Positions 27,922-35,106 of a stretch of 64,000 nt of DNA are shown piece by piece. Location of the stretch: positions 1-64,000 of the forward strand of contig SCUS01000195.1 in NCBI GenBank assembly GCA_004297725.1, read 5' to 3'. The notes beneath the pieces are model-generated. The model saw only the letters and a program-made list of their open reading frames with translations. It had not been told where the DNA came from and made no database searches. Position 1 is the stretch's first letter; every line of letters starts with the position of its first letter. The DNA is from Myxococcaceae bacterium. GTDB taxonomy: Bacteria; Myxococcota_A; Polyangia; Polyangiales; Ga0077539. A program made the position numbers and the translations under genes.

Positions 27922-29399
27922 TTCTTGTACATGATCTCGAGGATGGCGGTGCGGCGCGAGGCGTGCTCGTCGAAGGTGACGACCTCGTCGTTGGCGAGCG
28001 ACTCGTGCCCGTGGGCGCGGGCGTAGATGTAGTCGTTGCCCGGGTCGGGCTCGGGCTTGTTCCAGCAGACCTTGAGCGCGAGCTCGGGGACGCCGAGGGC
28101 GAGCTCCTCGAGGATGATGTACCCGCGGTCGGCGGTGTTGTTGTGGTGGTAGTAGGCGCCGCGCAGCGAGGAGTAGTTCATGCTCTTCAGCGCGCCGTTG
28201 TGACGGGTGTACTTCTTCCCCTTCTCGTCGACGGCGGTGTTCTCGCCGGAGTCGGGCCAGCAGGGGGTGTGGTAGATGCCGAGGCCGAAGGTGCGCCCGG
28301 TGACGTGGACGCCCTTGGGGAGGTTCTTCGGGAGCACCAGGCCCGTCTTGCAGACGCCCATGAGGTTCTCCGTACGGGTGCCGTGCCAGCCGGGGATCAC
28401 CCCGGTCGCGCCGGGCTTCTTGGCGATGCTCGCGGCGTAGTTGTCGAAGTGGCCCTTGCGGCCCTGCTGCTCGACCTTCCAGATCCGCCCCACCTTGAGG
28501 AGGTTGTAGAAGTTGGAGTTCTTCGGCGACTGGCCCTTATCGAAGAGCTTCTGGATGTGCTTGTACTCGTCGCTCTTCGGGTCGAGGTGGGAGACGTCGC
28601 ACTTCAAGCCGTCGTACCAGACCTCCGTCGGGTCATCGACCTCGGCCGCCGCCGAGAACACGTCGCGCTGGAGGAAGGCGTCGCGCAGCAGCGTGATGAA
28701 CTTCCGCTGCTCGTTGATGCGCTCGTCGGAGTTGATGACGATGGCGTCGAGGTCGAGCTTCCCCTTCTTGCGCGCGCTGTCGATGTTGCGCGGGATGTTG
28801 GAGAGGTACTCGTTGGTGAGCTCGATGTAGTCGTTCTTGGTGGCCTTGACGGTGCCCTTCACCATCGCCTCGGCCTGCACCAGGAGGTCGGCGCCCTTGT
28901 CCAGCTGCCGGTCGGAGAGGTTGCCCAGCGGCGACTCCTTCGTCGCCCCCGCGCTCGACGAGAGGCCCGCGGCCACCGCCTGCCCGGTCGCCCCGTACAT
29001 CAGCTTCAGCAGCGCCTCGACCTCGGGGTGGAACTCCCTGGTCCTCACCGCCTTCGCCTTGGGCTTTCCGTCGTCGACGGGCGCCACCTTGGCGTCGGTC
29101 TTCGACTTCTCCTCGTCGAGGGAGCGCATGTCGAGCTTCGTGTAGCCCTTGGCGACCTTCTCCTTGACCTTCTTGTCGAGGGCGACCTTGGCGGCCGGGA
29201 GGCTGCTGGCGACCACCTCCTGCACCTGCCCCGCCTGCCCGACGCGGCCGTAGGTGAAGACCACCCGGAAGCTCCCGCCCTCGTCGAAGATCTGCGCCTT
29301 GTAGAACTTGTTCGACCCGAGCGACGTCGCCCCGGTCTTCTTTCCGGTGAGGTCGGTCCAGTTGAGGGTGACCTCTTCGACCAGCTTGCCTGTGCTCAT
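27918..29399 (-). CDS. PARP1-like poly(ADP-ribose) polymerase (WGR-PRD-ART)
   Basis: A 493-residue protein with the domain order of eukaryotic PARP2/PARP1. A WGR domain (about 8-90; the signature reads YGRVG, with Tyr replacing Trp) is followed by a Lys-rich linker (95-120) and the helical regulatory domain (about 122-245, LGNLSDRQLDKGADLL). The ADP-ribosyltransferase domain (about 255-493) keeps the full H-Y-E triad: His339 in PGWHGTRTENL, Tyr376 in GLGIYHTPC and Glu472 in ANDEVVTFDE. It should transfer, and possibly polymerise, ADP-ribose from NAD onto proteins or DNA ends; a DNA-damage role is inferred from eukaryotic homologues. ATG at 29399. Coupled to a histidine kinase and divergent from a double-FHA protein. 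No macrodomain or PARG-like hydrolase is in the window. Confidence 0.93.
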   Translation of the reverse strand: MSTGKLVEEVTLNWTDLTGKKTGATSLGSNKFYKAQIFDEGGSFRVVFTYGRVGQAGQVQEVVASSLPAAKVALDKKVKEKVAKGYTKLDMRSLDEEKSKTDAKVAPVDDGKPKAKAVRTREFHPEVEALLKLMYGATGQAVAAGLSSSAGATKESPLGNLSDRQLDKGADLLVQAEAMVKGTVKATKNDYIELTNEYLSNIPRNIDSARKKGKLDLDAIVINSDERINEQRKFITLLRDAFLQRDVFSAAAEVDDPTEVWYDGLKCDVSHLDPKSDEYKHIQKLFDKGQSPKNSNFYNLLKVGRIWKVEQQGRKGHFDNYAASIAKKPGATGVIPGWHGTRTENLMGVCKTGLVLPKNLPKGVHVTGRTFGLGIYHTPCWPDSGENTAVDEKGKKYTRHNGALKSMNYSSLRGAYYHHNNTADRGYIILEELALGVPELALKVCWNKPEPDPGNDYIYARAHGHESLANDEVVTFDEHASRRTAILEIMYKK

Positions 29400-29646
29400 C
29401 CGATGACGCTCCCTGACGCTTCGTGCCGTGGTTGGAGGGGTATCTGCGGCGGAACGAGATACCACCTCCGCCACCCCCCGCGCGAGCCGAGGAGGACAAA
29501 GCCTGTCCCTCCCTCTGCGCTTCGTTGACACCACCCCACAGGCCCGGAGAGACTGCGCCCGGTAGAAACCTCCGTAATTCCTGCGGTGGTGCGAAGTCTT
29601 CGCGGGGCGCCCCAAGGGTCGGGCCCGCGGAGGGGTTGAAGGGCCG

Positions 29647-31230
29647 ATGCTGAAGCTCGTGATCTCCGACGACGAGGGCAAGACCATGGTCATCCCGCTC
29701 ACCCGGGATGAACTCACCATCGGGCGGAAGGACGGCAACTCCATCCGGCTCACGGAGCGCAACGTCTCCCGACGCCACGCACGCATCGTGAAGCGAGCGG
29801 AGGGCTTCTTCCTCGAAGACCTCGCCAGCTACAACGGCATCGTCATCAACGGGGCGCGCCTCGCCGACCCGAAGCCCATGCGGGGCGGCGACCAGATCCT
29901 CATCGGCGACTACAAGCTGCAGGTCGTCGAGGAGGCCGGCGCCCAGCCCACGCCCCCGCCCCCGGCCCCCGCCCCGGTCGCCTCGGAGCACGCCGCGCCG
30001 CTGCTCGCCGCGACCCCGTCGACCGCGCCCAACGCCGGCGCCCCCGGCCTCGCCGCGCTCAACGACCCCCTCGCCCCGGCCAGCTCCGCCGCCGGCAGCA
30101 CCCCGGTGCCCGAGCACATCCGAGGGATGCGCGTGGTGTTCCTCGCCCCGGCGGGGGTGCCCGCGCCGGTGATGCTCGACCGGCTCCCGATGATCCTCGG
30201 GCGCAGCGAGTCCGCCGACATCGCCCTGGCCTTCAGCTCCATCTCCCGCGAGCACGCCCGCCTCTTCGTCGAGGACGACAAGCTCTTCATCGAAGACATG
30301 GGGAGCTCCAACGGGGTCCAGGTCAACGGAGAGAAGCACCGCAAGTGCGAGCTCGCCGCGGGCGACATGGTGCAGCTCGGCGTCGTGGAGTTTCGCGTGG
30401 CCCGCCGCGGCGACAGCACCGTGGTCATCCAGCGCGCGGCCGCCGACGAGAAGGCCGCCGCGGGCAAGTCCAACAAGGGCCTCATCGCCGGCGTGGTCTT
30501 CGGCGGCGTGTGCCTCGGCCTCGCCGTGCTGCTGGTGGTGAGCAAGGGCCGCACGAGCGCCACCAACCCTCAGCCCGAGACCCCCGCCCCCGCGGCGATC
30601 GCCGCGCCCGCGACGACCCCCGCCCCGGCCGCCGAGCCGGTCGCCGCCCCTGCGGCCCCGGCCGCCGAGCCGGTCGCTGCCCCCGCGGCCCCGGCCCCGG
30701 AGCCCGCCCCCGCGGTGGCCATCGCGGCGCCCACCCCCCCAGAGCCCGCGCCCGCACCGGTCGCCGCGCCCGCCGCCCCCGAGCCGGTCGCAGCCCCCAC
30801 GCCTCCGCCGGCCGTCGAGCCCGTGGCCCAGGTCGTCGAGCCGACGCCCCGCCGCTCCGAGCGGCACGCTCGCACCACGACCCCCACCACGACGCGACCC
30901 GCGGCCCCGGCACCCGCGGCGGCCCCCGCGCGACCCGCGGCGCCGGCCCCGACCTCCACGCCCATCCCCGAGGGCGCGACCCCGATGGACCAGGCGCGCG
31001 CCTGCCTGCGCAACAACTCCAGCAACATGACCGTGGGCAACCAGTGCGTGGTGGCCGTGCTGCGCAGCCGGGCCTCGACCGAGTCCGAGCGGGGCCTGCT
31101 CTGCGTGACCTACCGCACCATGGGCCAGACCTCGAACGCCGTGCGCTGCATGCGCTCGTACGTCCAGAGCCACCCGGACGGGCCGCGCGTCCCGAACTTC
31201 CAGCAGTACATCGACAACAACAGCAACTGA
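29647..31230 (+). CDS. Double-FHA-domain membrane protein
   Basis: A 527-residue protein. FHA domain 1 is at about 23-93 (IGRKDGNSIRL, RNVSRRHARI, LASYNGIVING). An Ala/Pro linker leads to FHA domain 2 at about 182-250 (LGRSESADI, SISREHARL, MGSSNGVQVNG), then one transmembrane span at 279-299 and a long Pro/Ala/Glu-Pro repeat of about 150 residues. A Cys-containing C-terminal domain follows (ATPMDQARACLRNNSS, then GLLCVTYRTMGQTSNAVRCM), resembling the helical tail found in other myxobacterial kinase-linked proteins. The FHA domains should bind phospho-threonine peptides in the cytoplasm, and the Pro-rich arm would span the periplasm. Divergent from the PARP/kinase operon across 247 bases. Confidence 0.9.
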   Translation: MLKLVISDDEGKTMVIPLTRDELTIGRKDGNSIRLTERNVSRRHARIVKRAEGFFLEDLASYNGIVINGARLADPKPMRGGDQILIGDYKLQVVEEAGAQPTPPPPAPAPVASEHAAPLLAATPSTAPNAGAPGLAALNDPLAPASSAAGSTPVPEHIRGMRVVFLAPAGVPAPVMLDRLPMILGRSESADIALAFSSISREHARLFVEDDKLFIEDMGSSNGVQVNGEKHRKCELAAGDMVQLGVVEFRVARRGDSTVVIQRAAADEKAAAGKSNKGLIAGVVFGGVCLGLAVLLVVSKGRTSATNPQPETPAPAAIAAPATTPAPAAEPVAAPAAPAAEPVAAPAAPAPEPAPAVAIAAPTPPEPAPAPVAAPAAPEPVAAPTPPPAVEPVAQVVEPTPRRSERHARTTTPTTTRPAAPAPAAAPARPAAPAPTSTPIPEGATPMDQARACLRNNSSNMTVGNQCVVAVLRSRASTESERGLLCVTYRTMGQTSNAVRCMRSYVQSHPDGPRVPNFQQYIDNNSN

Positions 31231-31246
31231 GCGGGGCGTTCGCGGC

Positions 31247-31274
31247 TTGACACCCGATGTGGTTCGGGTACTTG
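31247..31274 (+). promoter_or_regulatory. Candidate promoter of rpmI-rplT
   Basis: Consensus -35 TTGACA at 31247-31252, with TACTTG after 16 bases as the best but weak -10. It lies 17 bases past the FHA gene stop and leaves a leader of about 175 bases before rpmI, placing promoter and leader just upstream of the ribosomal genes in the absence of infC. Confidence 0.5.
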
Positions 31275-31279
31275 TCGCG

Positions 31280-31455
31280 CCCCCTGCGTGTCCATCGTCC
31301 CCGCACGGAACGGTCCGTGTTCACCGCCCGCCTTGATCGGCGGGCGAAGCCTTGAAGGGTCGGAATGGTCCGAACCGTCTCAGGGTGGGGCGCGCAAAAG
31401 CATCACCAAGGTCGACCAGAGACGGTCGGCGGCGGCGATGAAGAAGAGGTAAACG
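31280..31455 (+). other. Untranslated leader of rpmI-rplT with hairpins
   Basis: No gene; infC is not present here. The leader has a GC hairpin CGCCCGCC-TTGATC-GGCGGGCG at 31325-31346 and other pairable segments. In other bacteria, L20 autoregulates its operon by binding leader structures that mimic 23S rRNA, so a similar role is possible. I could not match a known L20-leader class. RBS AGAGG lies 7 bases ahead of the rpmI ATG. Confidence 0.4.
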
Positions 31456-31659
31456 ATGCCGAAGATGAAGACCAACCGGGCCGCTGCGAAGCGGTTCAAG
31501 ATGACCGGTACCGGCCGGATCCGTCGCTCCAAGTGCGGCGCCAACCACTTCATGGGCAACAAGGGCTCTCGCCAGCTCCGCCGCCTGCGCAAGAACGACA
31601 TGGTCCACCCGTCGTTCGAGGGCCGCATCGGCCAGCTGTTCCCCTACGGTCTCCCCTGA
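31456..31659 (+). CDS. rpmI: 50S ribosomal protein L35
   Basis: A 67-residue basic protein opening MPKMKTNRAAAKRFKMTGTG with ANHFMGNKGSRQLRRLRKN, the standard L35 sequence. Structural protein of the large ribosomal subunit. Stop lies 15 bases before rplT, the usual tight arrangement. Normally preceded by infC, which is absent here. Confidence 0.98.
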   Translation: MPKMKTNRAAAKRFKMTGTGRIRRSKCGANHFMGNKGSRQLRRLRKNDMVHPSFEGRIGQLFPYGLP

Positions 31660-31674
31660 ACGAGGTTTTGATCC

Positions 31675-32052
31675 ATGCCCAGAGCTAAAAGAGGTTTCAA
31701 GGCCCGTCGTCGGCGCAACCGCGTCTTCCAGTGGGCCCAGGGGTTCTCGGCCGGTCGCGGCCGTCTCTACGGTCCGGCCCGCGAGGCCGTGCACAAGGCC
31801 TGGTCGTACGCCTACGTGGGCCGCAAGCTCCGCAAGCGCGACTTCCGCCGCCTGTGGATCGCCCGCATCTCCGCCGGCGCCCGCTCGCTCGGCGTGAACT
31901 ACTCCCGCCTCATCGCCGCCCTCAAGGGCGCCAACATCGCGCTCGACCGGAAGATCCTGGCCGACCTCGCGGTGCGTGACTTCGCCGGCTTCAAGGCCGT
32001 GCTCTCCGCCGCCGGCGTCGAACTCCGCCCCAACATCTTCGCCTCCGCCTGA
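31675..32052 (+). CDS. rplT: 50S ribosomal protein L20
   Basis: A 125-residue ribosomal protein starting MPRAKRGFKARRRRNRVFQ, with GFSAGRGRLYGPAREAV and the conserved RDFRRLWIARISAGARSLGV core. Needed early in 50S assembly and known in other bacteria to repress its own operon through the leader mRNA. Length is normal apart from a slightly extended C-terminus. Followed 102 bases later by the IHF/HU gene; the pheST genes commonly found between them are missing. Confidence 0.98.
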   Translation: MPRAKRGFKARRRRNRVFQWAQGFSAGRGRLYGPAREAVHKAWSYAYVGRKLRKRDFRRLWIARISAGARSLGVNYSRLIAALKGANIALDRKILADLAVRDFAGFKAVLSAAGVELRPNIFASA

Positions 32053-32154
32053 GACCCCCTCTCCACCACCCGACACCCCCGTACGAGCGCGTTGCGCCCG
32101 GCGGGGGTCGTGTGCTCTGATCCCTTCACCATCCGTGGGAGGTTTCGCCGCACC

Positions 32155-32436
32155 ATGACGAAGGCCGAGATCGTCGAGAGCATCTATGCGACCGTGGGCG
32201 GATTCTCGAAGAAGGAGGCGGCCGACCTGGTCGACGCCGTCTTCGACGTCATGAAGCAGACCCTCGCCGAGGGAGACAAGGTGAAGATCTCGTCCTTCGG
32301 AAACTTCCTCGTGCGCGACAAGCGCGAGCGCCCGGGCCTCAACCCCCGCACCCGCACCCCGATCACCCTCGCCGCCCGGCGGGTCGTCCGCTTCCGCCCC
32401 TCCCCTGTGCTCAAGGCACAGGTCAACGGGCGCTGA
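32155..32436 (+). CDS. ihfA: IHF/HU-family DNA-binding protein (IHF-alpha-like)
   Basis: A 93-residue histone-like protein from the ATG at 32155 (an upstream ATG at 32092 lacks homology). The beta-arm signature FGNFLVRDKRERPGLNPRTR and the Pro-containing tip are present, and the start MTKAEIVESIYATVGGFSKK is typical of IHF-alpha. It bends DNA as a dimer; the second subunit is encoded elsewhere if it is a true IHF. The position upstream of a MerR gene matches the pheT-ihfA-merR order of many proteobacteria, supporting the IHF-alpha assignment. Confidence 0.93.
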   Translation: MTKAEIVESIYATVGGFSKKEAADLVDAVFDVMKQTLAEGDKVKISSFGNFLVRDKRERPGLNPRTRTPITLAARRVVRFRPSPVLKAQVNGR

Positions 32437-32464
32437 TCCTCGCGCTACGGCGGCGCCTCGCGTT

Positions 32465-32914
32465 GTGACGGCCCCTCTCCCCTCCAAGAAGTACTTCCGC
32501 ATCGGCGAGGTCTCGCGCCTGCTCGAGATCCCTTCGCACGTGCTGCGCTACTGGGAGACGGAGTTTCGCGCGGTGCGCCCGCTCAAGTCCGCGAGCGGGC
32601 AGCGGGTGTACAGCCGCCGCGACGTCGAGCGGCTCCAGCTCATCAAGCGGCTGCTGCGCGACGAGCGCTACACCATCGAGGGCGCCCGGCGGGCGCTGAA
32701 GGAGCGAGGGCTCGACGACGACGCCAACGCCCCGGCTCGCCCCGAGGTGCTGCGCGCCGCCCTGCTGCAGGCCCGCGATCGCCTCACCGCGCTGCTCACC
32801 ACCCTCGACGCCTTGCGGCCGCCGGTCGCGCCGGACATGTCGTCGGCGCCGGAGATCCTCGTCTCCGAGACCGAGCTCGAGAGCGAACTCGCGAGCCGCG
32901 ACGAGACGGCTTGA
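32465..32914 (+). CDS. MerR-family transcriptional regulator
   Basis: A 149-residue regulator from the GTG at 32465. The winged helix-turn-helix is at 10-78 (FRIGEVSRLLEIPSHVLRYW, then QRVYSRRDVERLQLIKRLL), followed by a short coiled coil. No effector-binding Cys cluster or drug-binding domain is present, as in the MerR genes that commonly follow ihfA. Targets unknown. 28 bases downstream of the ihfA-like gene. Confidence 0.92.
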   Translation: MTAPLPSKKYFRIGEVSRLLEIPSHVLRYWETEFRAVRPLKSASGQRVYSRRDVERLQLIKRLLRDERYTIEGARRALKERGLDDDANAPARPEVLRAALLQARDRLTALLTTLDALRPPVAPDMSSAPEILVSETELESELASRDETA

Positions 32915-32979
32915 CTCCCTAGTTCGCCCCCGTACGATCCGCGGCCCTTGTCTCGCCGCGCGCCGTGCAGAGGCCTCCG

Positions 32980-33936
32980 ATGTGGATCCTGATCTTGTCT
33001 CGCAAGGCGTCGATCTACTCGACGCGCCGACTCACCGAGGCCGCCCTCGCCCGTGGCCACCAGGTGAACGTAGTCGACCCGCTGGAGTTCTCCCTCGTCG
33101 CGTCGCGAGGGCGGGCGTCGCTCTTCCACCGCGGCCTCGAGGTCGGCGGCTATGACCTGGTGATCCCGCGCATCGGCGCGTCCATCACCACGTACGGCCT
33201 CGCGGTGGTGCGGCAGTTCGACATGCTGGGCATCCCGGTGCTCAACACCGCGCTCGCCATCGCGCGCTCCCGCGACAAGCTCCGCGCGATGCAGCTCCTC
33301 ACCAAGAAGGACCTCGACATCCCGACGACGGTCTGCACCAAGACCTCGGCGCACATCGACGCCGCGCTCGCCCTGGTGGGGGGGCCGCCCGCGATCGTGA
33401 AGCTGCACCAGGGGACGCAGGGCATCGGGGTGATGCTCGCGGAGACCCGGCAGGCCGTGGAGAGCACCCTCGAGGCCTTCTGGACCCTCGGGCAGGACAT
33501 CATCCTCCAGGAGTTCATCGCGGAGTCGCGCGGCAAGGACGTGCGCGCCATCGTGGTGGGCAAGCGCGTCGTCGCGGCGATGCGACGGCGAGCCCAGAAG
33601 GGGGAGTTCCGCTCCAACCTGCACCGGGGCGCGGAGCCCGAGGCGATCCCGCTCGACCAGCTCGACCCTCGCTACGCCAGGGCCGCCGTCGAGGCGTGCA
33701 AGGTGATGGCGCTGGAGGTCGCCGGCGTCGACATGCTGGAGACCCGAGGCGGCCCGAAGATCCTGGAGATCAACAGCTCCCCGGGCCTGGAGGGCATCGA
33801 GCGCGCGACGGGGCAGAACGTGGCCGCGGCGGTGATCCGCCACGCGGAGCGCTACGTGAAGCGGCGCCTGGAGAAGGGCAACGACCAGGGCATCGAAGAC
33901 GAGCGCTCGCGGCGGCGACGGCGCAAGACCACCTGA
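32980..33936 (+). CDS. rimK: RimK-like ATP-grasp ligase
   Basis: A 318-residue ATP-grasp ligase. The ATG at 32980 is preferred (GAGG 6 bases upstream) over a GTG at 32965. It matches RimK: start MWILILSRKASIYSTRRLTE, YDLVIPRIGASITTYG, ATP-grasp segments PPAIVKLHQGTQGIGVML and ILQEFIAESRGKDVRAIVVG, RRAQKGEFRSNLHRGA, and the Mg-binding EINSSPGLEGIE. RimK adds glutamates to the C-terminus of ribosomal protein S6 or makes poly-glutamate. The Arg/Lys-rich C-terminal tail (RSRRRRRKTT) is an addition. Location just after ribosomal protein genes supports a ribosome-modifying role. Confidence 0.9.
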   Translation: MWILILSRKASIYSTRRLTEAALARGHQVNVVDPLEFSLVASRGRASLFHRGLEVGGYDLVIPRIGASITTYGLAVVRQFDMLGIPVLNTALAIARSRDKLRAMQLLTKKDLDIPTTVCTKTSAHIDAALALVGGPPAIVKLHQGTQGIGVMLAETRQAVESTLEAFWTLGQDIILQEFIAESRGKDVRAIVVGKRVVAAMRRRAQKGEFRSNLHRGAEPEAIPLDQLDPRYARAAVEACKVMALEVAGVDMLETRGGPKILEINSSPGLEGIERATGQNVAAAVIRHAERYVKRRLEKGNDQGIEDERSRRRRRKTT

Positions 33937-33961
33937 GACGGTCCCTGGGAGAGCGACGACG

Positions 33962-34723
33962 ATGAGCAGCGTGGAGCGCGTCGATGAGGGCGCGGTGCAG
34001 ATCCTCCGGATCAACCGCCCCGACCGGAAGAACGCACTGGACCTGGAGACCTTCGCCGAGCTGAGGGCGCACGCCGACGCGCTGCGGAGCGTCCCCTCGC
34101 TGCGCGGCGTGGTGATCACGGGCGAGCCCTCCGGGGGCGTGTTCGTGAGCGGCGGCGACCTGAAGGTGCTCAAGGACGTGCGCACCGCCCGAGGCGCGCG
34201 CGACCTCGCCCGCAAGGCCCTGGCGACGCTCGACGCGCTGCGGGAGCTGGGCGTGCCGCTGGTGGCCGCGGTGGCGGGCGACGCCTTCGGCGGGGGCTGC
34301 GAGCTGGCGGCGGCGTGCGACTACCGGGTGGCCGAGCGGCAGGTGCGCTTCCACTGGGTGCAGGCGCGCTTCGGGGTCACCACCGGCTGGGGCGGCGCGG
34401 CCAACCTGCTCGACCTGGTGAGCCGGGGCACCGCCATGCGCTGGCTGCTCACCACCGAGCCGGTGGGCGCCGAGGAGGCGCGCGCGGAGGGCTTCGTCGA
34501 CGCCGTGGTGGAGCAGGGCGTGGCCGTCGAGCACGCGAGGGACTTCATCGGCCGCGTCGCCCGGCAGCCGAAGGCGGGCACCCGGAGGATGGTGTTCCTG
34601 CTGAGGGAGACCGCGAGGCTCGATGCGCGCAGGGCGCGGACGCTGGAGCTCGACCACTTCGGCCGCTCGTGGGCCACGACCGACCACCACGACGCCGTCG
34701 CCCGCTTTCTCCGCAAGGGCTGA
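33962..34723 (+). CDS. Enoyl-CoA hydratase/isomerase family protein
   Basis: A 253-residue crotonase-fold protein. It has LRINRPDRKNALDLETFAEL, the oxyanion hole strand FVSGGDLKVLKD, and AVAGDAFGGGCELAAACDYR, where the second Gly of GGGCE sits in the oxyanion hole and Glu follows. The second catalytic Glu (in hydratases) aligns near RFGVTTGWGG, where the typical Glu-to-Gly pattern is not conserved, so it may be an isomerase or another crotonase. Acts on acyl-CoA esters. 25 bases after rimK, possibly co-transcribed. Convergent with the DUF423 gene. Confidence 0.88.
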   Translation: MSSVERVDEGAVQILRINRPDRKNALDLETFAELRAHADALRSVPSLRGVVITGEPSGGVFVSGGDLKVLKDVRTARGARDLARKALATLDALRELGVPLVAAVAGDAFGGGCELAAACDYRVAERQVRFHWVQARFGVTTGWGGAANLLDLVSRGTAMRWLLTTEPVGAEEARAEGFVDAVVEQGVAVEHARDFIGRVARQPKAGTRRMVFLLRETARLDARRARTLELDHFGRSWATTDHHDAVARFLRKG

Positions 34724-34728
34724 GCGCC

Positions 34729-35106
34729 CTACCGCAGCGCCATCACCGCGCGCCCGAAGAGCACCCACCCCACCAGGAAGCCGACGCCCCCGAGGGGCGT
34801 CACCATCCCGAGCTTCGTCACCCCGGTGAGGGCCATCGCATAGAGGCTCCCGCTGAAGAGCACCACCCCCGCGAGCATCGCCCCGCCCGCGGCGTTGGCC
34901 ACGCCCTCGCGCTGCGACGCCACCCACGCCACGGCCAGCAGCCCCAGCGCGTGGAACATCTGGTACCGCGCCCCGGTCTCGAAGACCTCCAGCATCCGCT
35001 CGCTCACCCGCGAGCGTAGCCCGTGCGCCCCGAAGGCTCCCGCCGCCACCGCCAGGAAGGCGTTCGCCGCCCCCGCCATCGCCCAGAACCTCGCCCCGTC
35101 GTTCAT
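34729..35106 (-). CDS. DUF423 family membrane protein
   Basis: A 125-residue protein with four hydrophobic spans and the DUF423/TMEM256 signature AVAAGAFGAHGLR near the start, GARYQMFHALGLLAV, and LGGVGFLVGW toward the end. Function unknown; widely conserved inner-membrane protein. ATG at 35106 overlaps the stop of the TPR gene by 4 bases (ATGA), indicating translational coupling to that gene. Confidence 0.92.
   Translation of the reverse strand: MNDGARFWAMAGAANAFLAVAAGAFGAHGLRSRVSERMLEVFETGARYQMFHALGLLAVAWVASQREGVANAAGGAMLAGVVLFSGSLYAMALTGVTKLGMVTPLGGVGFLVGWVLFGRAVMALR

Noticed and set aside
28633..31173. 846-residue - strand ORF opposite the FHA gene
   Set aside because: Gly/Arg/His low-complexity shadow of the Pro/Ala repeat coding region.
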